Assembly: GCA_963835955.1 (NCBI GenBank) | Contig: CAWIHZ010000006.1 | Coordinates: forward strand, 1-64,000 | Direction: 5' to 3' | Length of the DNA stretch: 64,000 bases | From: Roseiarcus sp963835955 | GTDB lineage: Bacteria; Pseudomonadota; Alphaproteobacteria; Rhizobiales; Beijerinckiaceae | Shown here: in pieces, positions 26,335 to 36,371 of the stretch | How positions within the stretch are numbered: position 1 is the first letter of the stretch | How the letters are laid out: each line of letters starts with the position of its first letter | Position numbers and translations under genes: made by a program | Notes under the pieces: model-generated | The model's database searches: none | Seen by the model: only the letters and a program-made list of their open reading frames with translations | Told to the model about the DNA's origin: nothing

Positions 26335-26618
26335 AGATTGGGATTGTACTTGCGGGTCAAGACGGCTTCAAAGCCTTCCTCGACAAGTTGCCGTCGCGTC
26401 CGCTCGATCGTCGGGATGCTGGTGTCCAGCGCCTCGGCGATTCGGCTGTCGCTCCATCCGTCGCCGGCCTCCGAAACATCCGCTTTCAACAGAATGCGCG
26501 CTTTCGTCAACAAATGCCCGGCGCGCTTGCCCTTGCGAATGAACTCCTCGAGCCGAGCCCGTTCCTCCTCGCTCAGCCTGACCGCGTATTTCTTGACGGC
26601 GACCTCTTTGCAGGCCAC
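26335..26618 (-). pseudogene. N-terminal fragment of an IS630-family transposase
   Basis: From a GTG at 26618 the frame encodes VKKYAVRLSEEERARLEEFI and SDSRIAEALDTSIPTIERTR, closely parallel to the HTH region of the IS630 copy at 19957. Similarity stops near 26335 (LTRKYNP); the frame continues to 26220 with unrelated residues (VDMSADTAQERIDREFTFWE). The catalytic part is missing, so this is a truncated remnant fused to foreign sequence. Confidence 0.7.
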
Positions 26619-27280
26619 GAATCATCTCCATCGCTCGATCGCGACAGCACAAATTCAGACTTTGCCATCAAACGCAATGACGTGAGCCGCTAGCGCTGCG
26701 TCATCGGCGCGTCGACCCCGCTGGAAGTCCTCAAGAGTGGCGGGAGGCCACACTCCTGAGAGGCTCCTTGCGTCAGATTCGCGAAACGGCGCCGATCCCA
26801 AATGGAGCTGGCGCCGAAGCGATATGGAAGCGGCGGCAACGCATCATTCATGCCATATTAGCGGAATAGACGCCGATTGCCGTTTTGAGCCTTTTCAAGG
26901 ACTTGTTCGCTCGAGGCGGCGATTCCGGCCTTTGCGGTCTTCAGCAGGCCGCGCGAGGGTCCCGAGGGGCCGGTTCGCGGCCGCAAAAGTCGCCATCATC
27001 GCCAATTTCGATCAATCAGAATGATAGTAGCGAAATTTTTGATTCCAAATGACGAATCGAGACCGATTTCGGGCGCGCCGTCGCCCGCGCGACCCATGCG
27101 GCGCAGTCGACATGCGCGCGGACGCCGGGCAAACGAAATCTCCAGTCCAATATGTAATGAGCCGTGGCGCGGGCTGGACCTGACGAGGGAATGGGGTTAG
27201 CTGTTTTCCGGCCATTTTAGTGTTTCGTTAACGTTCCGTCCGGCGGCTGGATCCGCGGGTGGACGGGGGAGTACAGCAGT
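26619..27280. other. Intergenic region, no gene recognised
   Basis: 660 bases without a supported gene on either strand; the plus-strand frame from 26737 has no family resemblance and a poor start. A segment GAGCCTTTTCAAGGACTTG near 26886 recurs in variant form at about 35064 and, inverted, at about 61067. A GGGGGAG ribosome site for the next gene lies at its right edge. Confidence 0.35.
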
Positions 27281-27853
27281 TTGAGGCTGTTTGTGGGCGC
27301 CCCGCCGACGCCGCTAAGAGCGTTTGCTTCGGGCTTGTGCATAGTGTTGGGCTGCCTGACCCTCGGCGGTTGCGTGGACGTCGTCGGCGATGCGGAGCCG
27401 AGCGCGGATTCGCATCCGCAATTCGTGCGGCGCGAGGACGCCAGCATGGCGGGCGCGACCGTGGCGATCGTCTCGGTGGACGGCGCTCCGTCCAAACTTT
27501 CCGCGCGCTTCAGTCAAAATCTAGCCGAGGCGGCCGCCGCCCGCCAGATCGCGGTCACGCCGCCGGCCAAGGCGCGCTATCTCGTGCGCGGCTACCTCAG
27601 CGCCTCGCCGGCGCCGAACGGCGCCACGATCGACGTCGTCTGGGACGTCTTCACGCCGGACAAGCAGCGCGCCCAACGGCTCACCGATTCGATTACGATT
27701 CCCGGCTCGGGTGACGACCCTTGGGCGATGGTCAGCGAGGCGGCGCTCGACAGCGTCGCCGACAAATGCGCCGACGATCTTGCCGCCTATCTGTCGAACA
27801 CGCCCGAGGCCGCGCCCGCCGGCGCCGCCCTGAGCTACGCGCAGACCGAGTGA
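27281..27853 (+). CDS. Putative lipoprotein, function unknown
   Basis: 190-residue exported protein. The N-terminus ends in a lipobox, LCIVLGCLTLGGCVDVVGD, so the mature protein should be lipid-anchored at the Cys near residue 31. The mature part has alternating strand-like segments (GATVAIVSVDGAPSKLSARF, ARYLVRGYLSASPAPNGATI) but no known catalytic motif. The start is TTG with GGGGGAG ten bases upstream; a GTG four codons on is an alternative. It lies 141 bases before prs in the same orientation. Confidence 0.7.
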   Translation: MRLFVGAPPTPLRAFASGLCIVLGCLTLGGCVDVVGDAEPSADSHPQFVRREDASMAGATVAIVSVDGAPSKLSARFSQNLAEAAAARQIAVTPPAKARYLVRGYLSASPAPNGATIDVVWDVFTPDKQRAQRLTDSITIPGSGDDPWAMVSEAALDSVADKCADDLAAYLSNTPEAAPAGAALSYAQTE

Positions 27854-27994
27854 ACGCTGCGAATTGGCTGTGGAAAGTCGGCGGAACGTCGGCGCGCCAA
27901 GCCGTGAGGCCGTGTTGTTTGCGCCCAAGGCGGCTGCTATGACCCGCCCTATCGACCGCATTGCGGCGCGGGACGCGCCTTCGGAGGTTTGCCC

Positions 27995-28942
27995 GTGCTC
28001 GGCAAAATGAAGATTTTGGCCGGCAACTCCAATGGACAGCTGGCCGAAGCAATCGCCGCCTACCTGGGCGAGCCGCTGACCGGCTGCCATGTGCGCCGCT
28101 TCGCCGACCTGGAGATTTTCGTCGAAATCCTCGAGAACGTGCGCGGTCGCGACGCCTTCATCATCCAGTCGACCTCTTTTCCGACCAATGACAACCTGAT
28201 GGAGCTTCTGATCATGATCGACGCCCTGCGGCGGGCGTCGGCGGCGCGCATCACAGCGGTCATTCCCTATTTCGGCTACGCCCGCCAGGACCGAAAGCCC
28301 GGACCGCGCTCGCCGATCTCGGCCAAGCTGGTGGCCAACCTCATCACGCGCGCGGGCGCGGACCGGGTGCTGACGGTCGATCTCCACGCTGGCCAGATTC
28401 AGGGCTTCTTCGACATTCCGACCGACAATCTGTTCGCTGCGCCCACGATGGTGCGCGACATCAAGGGGCGTGGCGACGGGGGCAAGAATGTGATGGTCGT
28501 CTCCCCCGACGTCGGTGGGGTGGTGCGCGCCCGCGCGCTCGCCAAACGCCTCGACGCCCCGCTCGCCATCGTCGACAAGCGGCGCGAGCGGGCCGGGGAA
28601 TCCGAAGTGATGAACATCATCGGCGACGTCGCCGGCCGCAATTGCGTGCTGCTCGACGACATCGTCGATTCGGGCGGCACCCTGGTCAACGCCGCCGACG
28701 CGTTGCTCGATCAGGGCGCGGCAAGCGTCTCGGCCTATATCACCCACGGTGTGCTGTCGGGGGGCGCGGTCTCGCGCATCGCCGCCTCCAAGTTGACCGA
28801 ACTGGTGCTCACCGACACGATCGCCCCGACCGAAGCGGTGCGCGTGGCGCGCAACATCCGCGTCATTTCGATTGCGCCGCTGATCGGAGAAGCGATCGCC
28901 CGGATCGCCAAAGAGGAAAGCGTGTCCTCGCTGTTCAACTGA
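27995..28942 (+). CDS. prs: Ribose-phosphate pyrophosphokinase
   Basis: Makes 5-phosphoribosyl-1-diphosphate from ribose 5-phosphate and ATP for purine, pyrimidine, His and Trp synthesis. Motifs: KILAGNSNGQLAEAIAAYLG, the flexible loop YFGYARQDRKPGPRSPISAK, the metal-binding DRVLTVDLHAGQIQGFFDIP and the PRPP loop VLLDDIVDSGGTLVNAADAL. The GTG at 27995 is chosen because GGAGG lies seven bases upstream; the ATG at 28007 is also possible and gives the usual MKILAGNSN start. About 315 residues, normal. It sits near the nucleoside importer but is separated from it by a transposase remnant. Confidence 0.95.
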   Translation: MLGKMKILAGNSNGQLAEAIAAYLGEPLTGCHVRRFADLEIFVEILENVRGRDAFIIQSTSFPTNDNLMELLIMIDALRRASAARITAVIPYFGYARQDRKPGPRSPISAKLVANLITRAGADRVLTVDLHAGQIQGFFDIPTDNLFAAPTMVRDIKGRGDGGKNVMVVSPDVGGVVRARALAKRLDAPLAIVDKRRERAGESEVMNIIGDVAGRNCVLLDDIVDSGGTLVNAADALLDQGAASVSAYITHGVLSGGAVSRIAASKLTELVLTDTIAPTEAVRVARNIRVISIAPLIGEAIARIAKEESVSSLFN

Positions 28943-29034
28943 ACAGAGCGCGCGGCGTCGGCGAGTGAGCGTAAAATGCGACCCTGCCGCGACCGGACGT
29001 CCTCGGTCGGTAGACGAAGGAATATCTCCAACAA

Positions 29035-29577
29035 TTGCGCGAGCGGCGGCCGCGATTTGGCGAACTGATCCAGATCGACGGCAGCCCGCATGACTGGTTT
29101 GAAGGGCGCGGCCCGCGCTGCACGCTGATCGTGTTCATTGACGATGCGACGGGGTGTCTGACGGCGTTGCGCTTTGCCCCCGCGGAGACGACGCGCGCCT
29201 ACCTTGGCGCGCTCAGGGACCATGTTCTCGCGCATGGCTGTCCGGCAGCCTTCTATTCGGATCGGCACGGCATTTTTCGGGTCAACGCCAAGGACGCCGC
29301 CGGCGGCGACGGCAAGACCGAGTTCGGCCGCGTCAGCGAGCGTTTGCGCATCGAACTCATCAACGCGCTCACCCCGCAGGCCAAGGGCCGCGTCGAACGG
29401 GCCAACCAGACGTTGCAGGATCGGCTGGTGCGCGAGATGCGGCTCAGGGGGATTTCCTCGATTGAGGAGGCGCAGGCCTTCACCCCCGCCTTCATCGCCG
29501 CGTGGAACGACAAGTTCGCCGGGCCGCCGCGCGGCTATCTCCAGACTCGGCTTGCCCTTGCCGCCTCTCCCGCATAG
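29035..29577 (+). pseudogene. Transposase remnant (ISNCY-like, integrase core)
   Basis: RRPRFGELIQIDGSPHDWFE followed by TLIVFIDDATGCLTALRFAP is the first part of an rve-type integrase core with its Asp. PAAFYSDRHGIFRVN carries the second Asp and KGRVERANQTLQDRLVREMR the Glu. The N-terminal HTH half is missing, and homology ends around WNDKFAGPPR near 29530, so both ends are truncated. The remnant lies between prs and the nucleoside importer. Confidence 0.75.
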
Positions 29578-29768
29578 TCTCGACCGCGCTCGCTGGCGAG
29601 CGGTCGAGTCGGGCGGGGCCGGTCATTCGGGCTGAAGTCTTTCAACGAAGACCTCGAATGCTTGACGCTGGGGGCGCGGTTTGACTTAGCTCGACTGGCT
29701 GGTCAGTTTCGCAATCTTATCGGGCGCGCGCCGCACATCGGCGCTCGCCAGCACCGGGAGTGTCAACA

Positions 29769-30779
29769 GTGTTCGCTCGCAAGCTTTGTCAATTCTTGAC
29801 CGCCGGCCTATTCGCGGCCGGCCTCGTCGCCGCGGCTCACGCGGCCGAAGTCAAGCCCGCCGTCGTCTATGATCTCGGCGGCAAATTCGACAAGTCCTTC
29901 AACGAAGGCGTCTTCAATGGCGCGAAGCGGTTCACGAAAGAAACCGGGATCAAATTCCGCGATCTCGAAATCCAGAACGACGCCCAGCGCGAGCAGGTCT
30001 TGCGCAAATTCGCCAAGGACGGCTACTCGCCGATCATGACCGTCGGCTTCGCGTGGGCGACCGCGCTGGGCAAGGTCGCCGACGAATTTCCCAAGACTAA
30101 ATTCGGCATCATCGACGCGGTCGTCGACAAGCCCAACGTGCAGTCGATCGTATTCAAGGAGCAGGAGGGCTCTTTCCTCGTCGGCGTGATCGCGGCCAAG
30201 ACCTCCAAGACCGGCAAGGTCGGTTTCGTCGGCGGTATGGACATCCCCCTGATCTCGAAATTCGAGTGCGGCTACGCGCAGGGCGTCAAGTACGCTTCCG
30301 ACGGCAAGGACGAGGTCATCGCCAACATGACCGGCACCACGCCCGCGGCTTGGAACGATCCGGTCAAGGGCGGCGAGCTCGCCAAGTCACAGATCGCCCG
30401 CGGCGCCGACATCGTCTACGCGGCCGCGGGCGCGACCGGCCAGGGCGTGCTGAAGGCGGCCGCGGACGCCGGCAAGTTCGGCATCGGCGTCGACTCGGAC
30501 CAAAACTACTTGTTCCCGGGCAAGGTCCTGACCTCCATGCTCAAGCACGTCGATGTCGCGACCTATAAATCCTTCATGGACGCCAAGAACGGCACGTGGA
30601 AGGCTGGCGTCGAGTCGCTCGGCCTCAAGGACGGCGGGGTCGACTATGCGCTCGACCAATACAACAAGTCCCTGATCACCCCGCAGGTGAAGGCCGCCGT
30701 CGACGCCGCCAAGGCCGACATCATCTCGGGCAAGATCAAGGTGCACGACTACATGTCCGACAACAAGTGCCCGGTGTGA
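29769..30779 (+). CDS. BMP-family nucleoside-binding lipoprotein/periplasmic protein
   Basis: Substrate-binding protein of a BMP-type (basic membrane protein) ABC importer, normally for nucleosides. The signal peptide is LTAGLFAAGLVAAAHAAEVK with cleavage after AHA. The mature start KPAVVYDLGGKFDKSFNEGV and GKVGFVGGMDIPLISKFECG and VYAAAGATGQGVLKAAADAG are family hallmarks. The GTG at 29769 has GGGAG eight bases upstream; a GTG at 29760 has none. The repeat-rich gap to the ATPase gene (161 bases) probably keeps this gene more abundant than the transporter genes. Confidence 0.9.
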   Translation: MFARKLCQFLTAGLFAAGLVAAAHAAEVKPAVVYDLGGKFDKSFNEGVFNGAKRFTKETGIKFRDLEIQNDAQREQVLRKFAKDGYSPIMTVGFAWATALGKVADEFPKTKFGIIDAVVDKPNVQSIVFKEQEGSFLVGVIAAKTSKTGKVGFVGGMDIPLISKFECGYAQGVKYASDGKDEVIANMTGTTPAAWNDPVKGGELAKSQIARGADIVYAAAGATGQGVLKAAADAGKFGIGVDSDQNYLFPGKVLTSMLKHVDVATYKSFMDAKNGTWKAGVESLGLKDGGVDYALDQYNKSLITPQVKAAVDAAKADIISGKIKVHDYMSDNKCPV

Positions 30780-30789
30780 GCCAAGTTCG

Positions 30790-30909
30790 CCCATCCTTCG
30801 GGGCGCGATACATCGTATTGCTCCTCAGGATGGGGATCTGCGCGATGCGCGTTCAATCCCCTCATGCCGAGGAGCGCCGCGTGAGCGGCGCGTCCCGAAG
30901 CGCGAGGGG
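30790..30909. repeat. Two oppositely oriented RIME-like palindromic repeats
   Basis: Copy A (30790-30835) reads CCCATCCTTCGGGGCGCG ... CTCCTCAGGATGGGG. Copy B (30858-30909) reads CCCCTCATGCCGAGGAGC ... CCCGAAGCGCGAGGGG with an inner GCGCCGC-GTGA-GCGGCGC stem. Each can fold alone, and together they form an inverted pair. Such CTCA-TGAGGAG units are widespread intergenic repeats in Rhizobiales. Position between binding protein and ATPase suggests an mRNA-processing or stabilising role. Confidence 0.65.
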
Positions 30910-30940
30910 ATTCGCCGTCGCCTAGCAATCGGGGACGCGC

Positions 30941-32482
30941 GTGACGACCGTGGCCAGCGCCGCTCCCGCGATCGAACTGATCGGCATCGACAAGAGCTTC
31001 GGGCCGGTTCACGCCAACAACAAGGTCAATCTTGTCGTCGAACGCGGCGTCATACATGGCGTCGTCGGCGAGAACGGGGCCGGCAAGTCGACGCTGATGT
31101 CGATCCTCTACGGCTTCTACGAAGCCGACGCCGGCGAAATCCGCGTCAACGGCAAGCCGGTCAGAATCCGCTCCCCGCGCGAGGCGATCAGCCACGGCAT
31201 CGGCATGGTGCACCAGCATTTCATGCTGGTGCCGCCGCTGAGCGTGCTCGAAAACGTCATGCTCGGCGCCGAGGGCGGGGCGCTGCTCGCCGAGGGCGCA
31301 AGGGCTGTTCGCTCGAAACTGGCCGAACTTGGAAGGGAATACGGCCTCGAAGTCGATCCCAACGCGATCGTCGGAGAATTGTCGGTCGGCCTGCAACAGC
31401 GGGTCGAGATCTTGAAGGCCCTGGTGCGCGGGGCGGAGATCCTGGTGCTCGACGAGCCGACGGCAGTGCTGACCCCGGCGGAGGCCGACCAGCTGTTCGA
31501 GATGCTGCGGGTGCTGAAGGGCGAGAACAAGACCATCATCTTCATCACCCACAAGCTGCGCGAGATCATGAGCCTGACCGACCGCGTCTCAGTGATGCGG
31601 CGCGGCGAGATGGTCGCGACTTTCGACACCGCTGAGACCTCCCCGCCCGAACTCGCCGACGCGATGGTTGGGCGCAAGGTCATTCTCACGATTCAGAAGG
31701 AGGCCGCGCATCCGGGCGAGGTCGCCCTGGAGGCGCGCCGTCTCGTCGTGCGCGACGATCGTGGAATCGTGCGCGTCGACGACGTCTCCTTCAAGCTGAG
31801 AGCAGGCGAAATCCTCGGCGTCGCCGGCGTCGCCGGCAACGGACAGTCGGAGCTTCTCGAGGCGCTCGCGGGCATTCGCCCGCTGAGCGGCGGCGAAATT
31901 CTCGTCGAGGGCGAGGCCTTGCCGCCGGCGAAGCGCAATCCGCGCCTGGAGCGCCTGCTGGGGATCGGCCACGTGCCGGAGGATCGCCACCGTGTCGGCC
32001 TGGTGATGTCGTTCGAGGCGTGCGAAAGCGCGATGCTTGGCTTCCATCGCGAGAAGATCTACGGCAAAGGGGTGCTCTATGACCGCGGGGCGATCATCGC
32101 CGACGCCGAGCGCAAGATGGAGGCCTTCGATGTGCGCCCGCGCGCGCCCTTGCTGAGGACCGCCAATTTCTCCGGCGGCAATCAGCAGAAGATCGTGCTG
32201 GCGCGCGAGATCGAGCGCAATCCGAAAATCCTTCTGGTCGGGCAGCCGACGCGCGGCGTCGACATAGGCGCGATCGAATTCATCCACAAGCGCATCGTCG
32301 CTCAGCGCGACGCGGGCAAGGCGGTGCTGCTCGTTTCGGTCGAACTCGACGAAATCTTCGCCCTCAGCGACCGGATCATCGTCTTGTGTGGCGGACGCAT
32401 CACCGGCGAGAGAATGCCCGAGGAGACCAACGCGCAGGACCTCGGCCTCCTGATGGCCGGCGTCAACGAGCGCGCGGCGTGA
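30941..32482 (+). CDS. BMP-type nucleoside ABC transporter, duplicated ATPase
   Basis: 513-residue protein with two fused ABC domains, as in RbsA/NupA. Domain 1: Walker A GVVGENGAGKSTLMSILYGF, signature ELSVGLQQRVEILKALVRGA, Walker B ILVLDEPTAVLTP. Domain 2: VAGVAGNGQSELLEALAG as a degenerate Walker A, then NFSGGNQQKIVLAREIERNP and ILLVGQPTRGVDIG. The second site, with Gln and Gly in place of Asp-Glu in Walker B, is probably the non-hydrolytic one. It starts with GTG; its stop overlaps the next start (GTGA). Confidence 0.93.
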   Translation: MTTVASAAPAIELIGIDKSFGPVHANNKVNLVVERGVIHGVVGENGAGKSTLMSILYGFYEADAGEIRVNGKPVRIRSPREAISHGIGMVHQHFMLVPPLSVLENVMLGAEGGALLAEGARAVRSKLAELGREYGLEVDPNAIVGELSVGLQQRVEILKALVRGAEILVLDEPTAVLTPAEADQLFEMLRVLKGENKTIIFITHKLREIMSLTDRVSVMRRGEMVATFDTAETSPPELADAMVGRKVILTIQKEAAHPGEVALEARRLVVRDDRGIVRVDDVSFKLRAGEILGVAGVAGNGQSELLEALAGIRPLSGGEILVEGEALPPAKRNPRLERLLGIGHVPEDRHRVGLVMSFEACESAMLGFHREKIYGKGVLYDRGAIIADAERKMEAFDVRPRAPLLRTANFSGGNQQKIVLAREIERNPKILLVGQPTRGVDIGAIEFIHKRIVAQRDAGKAVLLVSVELDEIFALSDRIIVLCGGRITGERMPEETNAQDLGLLMAGVNERAA

Positions 32483-33591
32483 GCGCGCCTCAGAAGCCCC
32501 TGCCCGCGTGGGCCGACGTCGCCCTGATTCCAGTCATCAACGTCGCCGTGGCTTTCATCATCTCCGGCTTCGTCGTGCTGGCGATCGGCGAGAATCCGAT
32601 TGAGGCGGTGAAGATCCTGATCGTCGGCGCGCTCGGCGATCTCGAAGGCATCGGCTTCACGCTTTACTATGCGACCAGTTTCATCTTCACCGGCCTCGCG
32701 GTCGCGATCTGCTTCCACGCTGGGCTGTTCAACATCGGCGTCGACGGCCAGGCCTATATCGCCGGGCTCGGGGCCGCGTTGGTGGCTCTTCACCTCGGCT
32801 TTCTGTTTCCCGGCTATTTGCTGGTCGTCGCTGCGATTATCGGCGCGGCCCTGTTCGGCGCCGCGTTCGCGGCCATCCCCGGATATCTGCAGGCCTACCG
32901 CGACAGCCATATCGTCATCACGACGATCATGTTCAATTACATCGCTTCCGCCATCATGGGCTACCTGCTGGTCGAGGTTCTGCGCATGCCCGGCCAGATG
33001 AACGCCGAGACGCCCGGGTTCCCCAAGTTCGGCAGAGTGCCGCAATTCCATGAACTGCTCGCCGGTCTGGGCGTCCATTGGCCGGAGACGCCCTTCAACC
33101 TCTCGTTCCTGCTGGCGCTCGCCGCCGCGTTCGCCGTCTGGCTGCTGATCTGGCGCACGCGGCTCGGCTACGAGATCCGCACCGTCGGAGCCAATCCGAC
33201 CGCCGCGATCTATGGCGGCATTTCACCCGCGCGGGTCACGGTCGTAACCACGCTGTTGTCGGGCGCGCTCGCCGGCGGCCTCGCGGCCAATGTGATCCTC
33301 GGAGAGGAGCACCGCCTCATTCTCGAATATACCGCCGGGTTCGGGTTCGTCGGCATCGCGGTCGCGCTGATGGGACGAGCCCATCCGGTCGGCATCATTC
33401 TCGCCGCCATCCTGTTCGGCGTGCTCTATCAGGGCGGCGCCGAACTGGCGTTCGAAAAGCCGAAGATCAGTCGCGATATGATCATCGTCATCCAGGGCCT
33501 GGTGGTGCTGTTCGCCGGCGCGCTGGAGCATATGTTCCGCCGTCCGGTCGCCACCCTGCTCGCGCGACGCACGACACAGCCGCCGATCTGA
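32479..33591 (+). CDS. BMP-type nucleoside ABC transporter permease 1
   Basis: BPD_transp_2 family inner-membrane permease, 370 residues and about ten helices, for example VALIPVINVAVAFIISGFVV. Family blocks are AICFHAGLFNIGVDGQAYIA, HIVITTIMFNYIASAIMGYL and YEIRTVGANPTAAIYGGISP. The GTG at 32479 overlaps the ATPase stop, so the proteins are made in step. It partners with the second permease 13 bases downstream. Confidence 0.92.
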   Translation: MSAPQKPLPAWADVALIPVINVAVAFIISGFVVLAIGENPIEAVKILIVGALGDLEGIGFTLYYATSFIFTGLAVAICFHAGLFNIGVDGQAYIAGLGAALVALHLGFLFPGYLLVVAAIIGAALFGAAFAAIPGYLQAYRDSHIVITTIMFNYIASAIMGYLLVEVLRMPGQMNAETPGFPKFGRVPQFHELLAGLGVHWPETPFNLSFLLALAAAFAVWLLIWRTRLGYEIRTVGANPTAAIYGGISPARVTVVTTLLSGALAGGLAANVILGEEHRLILEYTAGFGFVGIAVALMGRAHPVGIILAAILFGVLYQGGAELAFEKPKISRDMIIVIQGLVVLFAGALEHMFRRPVATLLARRTTQPPI

Positions 33592-33604
33592 GGGGTCGAC
33601 GCCG

Positions 33605-34576
33605 ATGGATCTCTTCAACGCCTTCATCGTCGTCTTCGATTCGGGCATCCGGCTGGGCACGCCTCTGATCCTGGCCTGCCTCGCGGGCCTTTGGTCGGAG
33701 CGCTCGGGCGTGGTCGACATCGCCCTCGAAGGCAAGATGCTGGTCGGCGCCTTCGCCTCCGCCGCGGGCGCGGCCTTCACCGGCAGCGTCTGGGCGGGAT
33801 TGCTCGCCGGCGTCCTGGCGACGGTCGTCGTGTCGCTGGTTCACGGCTACGCCTCGATCGATCAGCGCGCCAATCAGATCGTCTCCGGCACCGCGATCAA
33901 CATGGTCGCCGCCGGCCTGACCGCCTTGATCGGCAACGCGATCTGGTCGCAGGGCGGGCGCTCGCCGGAATTGCCCTCGAGCGCCCAGTTCGGCGCCATC
34001 AGGCTGCCCTTCGTCGACGCAGTCGGACGCGTCCCGATCCTGGGGCCGGTTTACCAGCATCTGATCTCCGGCCACGACCTGGTCACGTATGTCGCCTTCC
34101 TGCTCGCGCCGCTGACCTATTGGGCTCTCTACAGCACCCGATTCGGACTCAGGCTGCGCGCAGTCGGCGAGAACCCGGCCGCCGTCGACACCGCCGGCTT
34201 GTCGGTGCGCGGGTTGCGCTATGGCGCGGTGGTGATCTGCGGCGTGCTGGTCGGACTGGCCGGCGTCTACCTGGTGTTGTCGCAGGCCGCCTACTTTCAG
34301 CCGAACATGAGCGCCGGCAAGGGATTCATCGCCCTCGCCGCGCTGGTGTTCGCCAAGTGGCGGCCCTGGCCGGCGCTGGCGACCTGCCTGCTGTTCGGCT
34401 TTCTCGATGCGGTCGCGATCCGCCTGCAGGGGGTCGAACTGCCGGTCATCGGACCGGTGCCGGTGCAGGCGATCGAGGCGTTGCCCTACGTTCTGACCGT
34501 CATCCTGCTCGCCGGCTTCATCGGCAAGGCGATCCCGCCCAGGGCCTCGGGGATTCCCTATGTCAAAGAGCGCTGA
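33605..34576 (+). CDS. BMP-type nucleoside ABC transporter permease 2
   Basis: 323-residue BPD_transp_2 permease. Characteristic segments are AGLWSERSGVVDIALEGKML, GYASIDQRANQIVSGTAINM and FGLRLRAVGENPAAVDTAGL. It forms the heterodimeric channel with permease 1. The last 17 bases overlap the cytidine deaminase gene, tying import to salvage. Confidence 0.92.
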   Translation: MDLFNAFIVVFDSGIRLGTPLILACLAGLWSERSGVVDIALEGKMLVGAFASAAGAAFTGSVWAGLLAGVLATVVVSLVHGYASIDQRANQIVSGTAINMVAAGLTALIGNAIWSQGGRSPELPSSAQFGAIRLPFVDAVGRVPILGPVYQHLISGHDLVTYVAFLLAPLTYWALYSTRFGLRLRAVGENPAAVDTAGLSVRGLRYGAVVICGVLVGLAGVYLVLSQAAYFQPNMSAGKGFIALAALVFAKWRPWPALATCLLFGFLDAVAIRLQGVELPVIGPVPVQAIEALPYVLTVILLAGFIGKAIPPRASGIPYVKER

Positions 34577-34979
34577 AGCCGCGCTCGCCGAATTGTTCGA
34601 GGCCGCGAAGGCCGCGCAGGCCAACGCCTATGCGCCCTATTCGCGCTTCAAGGTCGGCGCGGCGCTGAGAACGCCGTCGGGGGCGATCTATTCGGGGGGC
34701 AATGTCGAGAACGCCGCCTATCCCGAAGGGGTCTGCGCGGAAACGAGCGCGATTTCGGCGATGGCGTTCAGCGGCGAACGGCGGATCGAGGAAATCCTTG
34801 TCATCGGCGATGGCGAGGGCCTGTGCACGCCCTGCGGCGGCTGCCGCCAGCGCCTGCGCGAATTTTCCGACAGCGGGACGAGGATCCACATCGCCGGCCC
34901 GGAAGGCGTGCGCGCGAGTTTCACGCTCGAGGAACTGCTGCCGCGGTCCTTCGGCCCCGACCATCTGACGGCGCGATAG
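34560..34979 (+). CDS. cdd: Cytidine deaminase
   Basis: Converts cytidine and deoxycytidine to uridine and deoxyuridine in the cytoplasm. 139 residues, the homotetrameric short type. The catalytic zinc site is GVCAETSAI (Cys and proton-shuttling Glu) plus LCTPCGGCRQRLREF (two Cys). NAYAPYSRFKVGAALRT is the substrate-binding N-terminus. It overlaps permease 2 by 17 bases and is the last gene of this block; the phosphorylases that usually follow lie 8.3 kb away. Confidence 0.95.
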   Translation: MSKSAEAALAELFEAAKAAQANAYAPYSRFKVGAALRTPSGAIYSGGNVENAAYPEGVCAETSAISAMAFSGERRIEEILVIGDGEGLCTPCGGCRQRLREFSDSGTRIHIAGPEGVRASFTLEELLPRSFGPDHLTAR

Positions 34980-35942
34980 GGCTTCGACCCGCGCCAGGGA
35001 TGGTGAACTCTCCCCGCGGCGTCGGCGCCGCCCCGACCGGCGTTTATCGCCGCTTTTCCGCGCCGGCTCAATCTTTTCAAGGACTTGACCGCCGGTTTAC
35101 CGCCGCACGGATCCGCCAGGCCGGTTGCCCTTCTCCGCTCGCGGGCAGAACGTGCGACCATTCGCTCAACGGCCGCATAAGCGAGAAACGGAGGTCGCCA
35201 ACGATCCTGCGGGCGGTGAAGGTCAGAGCCATTCTGGGTCGCGGATTTTTTTGTTTCAATGGCTTGCGGCGCCATTCGGTTCCGGCCCGGCGCGCCTCGG
35301 GCGCCCTTGCGGGCTCGTTGTTCAATTTACAGATTGTTATTGTCATAAAAACGATGGACTGGCGCCGCCTCGGGTCGCAGATTGCGTTGTCGCCAACGCT
35401 TTTGGCGCTGTTTTTGAGCCCGATTCCGGCCGCGAACCGCTTGCGTGGCCAGTGCGCTCGGTTAAGCCCCCGATTTTAGGGGCATGAAGGACGCGGCGAT
35501 TGCAAGGACAACCGGACATGGGCGACCGCCAAAGGGGACCGGTCCGGTTTCGGGCCCTTTAGGCGGACGTGGCGCCAGCCACAAGATCGACGCCGGTTTC
35601 CTCGCGAACCCGCCCTTCTTAACGTTTGAGCGTCACATTACGCCGCGCCAAGGCTCGTCGCGGCCGCTTTCTCGGCGCTCGTCAAGCGCGCTCCGATCCA
35701 GCGACTTCGGGCATTATAGCCGGCTTTCTGATTTTCGCAAGAATTTGTCGGGCGCTTTTCGCGGCAGCCGTTGGTCCCCAAAAAATCGGGCCTTCGGGGC
35801 CGAAGACCGGCAAGGCTTCAACGCGTCCTGGCCGGCCTTGCGCCGGCCATCCACACGGTTGGGGCGCGTCGAGCGCACGGGGAGAAGACAAGCGGCGGCG
35901 AAAAGCCCTTATTTCTTAAGGGTTTGCGGCGGTGAGGCGTGG

Positions 35943-35965
35943 ATGGCCGGGACAAGCCCGGCCAT
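35943..35965. repeat. REP-like palindrome
   Basis: ATGGCCGGG-ACAAG-CCCGGCCAT is a perfect 9-bp inverted repeat with a 5-base loop. The flanks (GCGTGG before, GACGACAAGGG after) match, from memory, a palindrome repeated many times between genes of Bradyrhizobium and relatives. Confidence 0.6.
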
Positions 35966-36371
35966 GACGACAAGGGATCGAAGGCAAGCAAGCGATCACG
36001 GCCGGCCAAGTGTTGATGCGATAAGAGCCAATTGTTAAAAAAGAATGCGGCCGGCGCGCAACATGACGGTCAAGCTGGTCGCCGGCCGCCTCGCCGCTCT
36101 TCTCTTTGGCGCGTTCACGCCTATATGGAATCACACATCTGAATTGGAGTGCTATATACGTGAATAAATTGAAATATGCGCGAGACCATGCCCGGCCGGC
36201 TTCGCGGCTGGTGGTCGGCGATCTCTGCGCGCAGCTTATCTCACTCAACCGTTATGGCGCGGACGGTCTTGGCTCCGCGGTCGCTGAAGTTTCCATCGGT
36301 CTTGCAACCGGGCTGAGAAGCGCGCTGCGGTTCGCTTTTCGCCGCGCTGTTCGCGCGGACGGGCTCGCATA

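Noticed and set aside
35484..36038. Frames in the 1.5-kb gene-poor region
   Set aside because: Composition is repetitive, starts are poor, and palindromes run through them.
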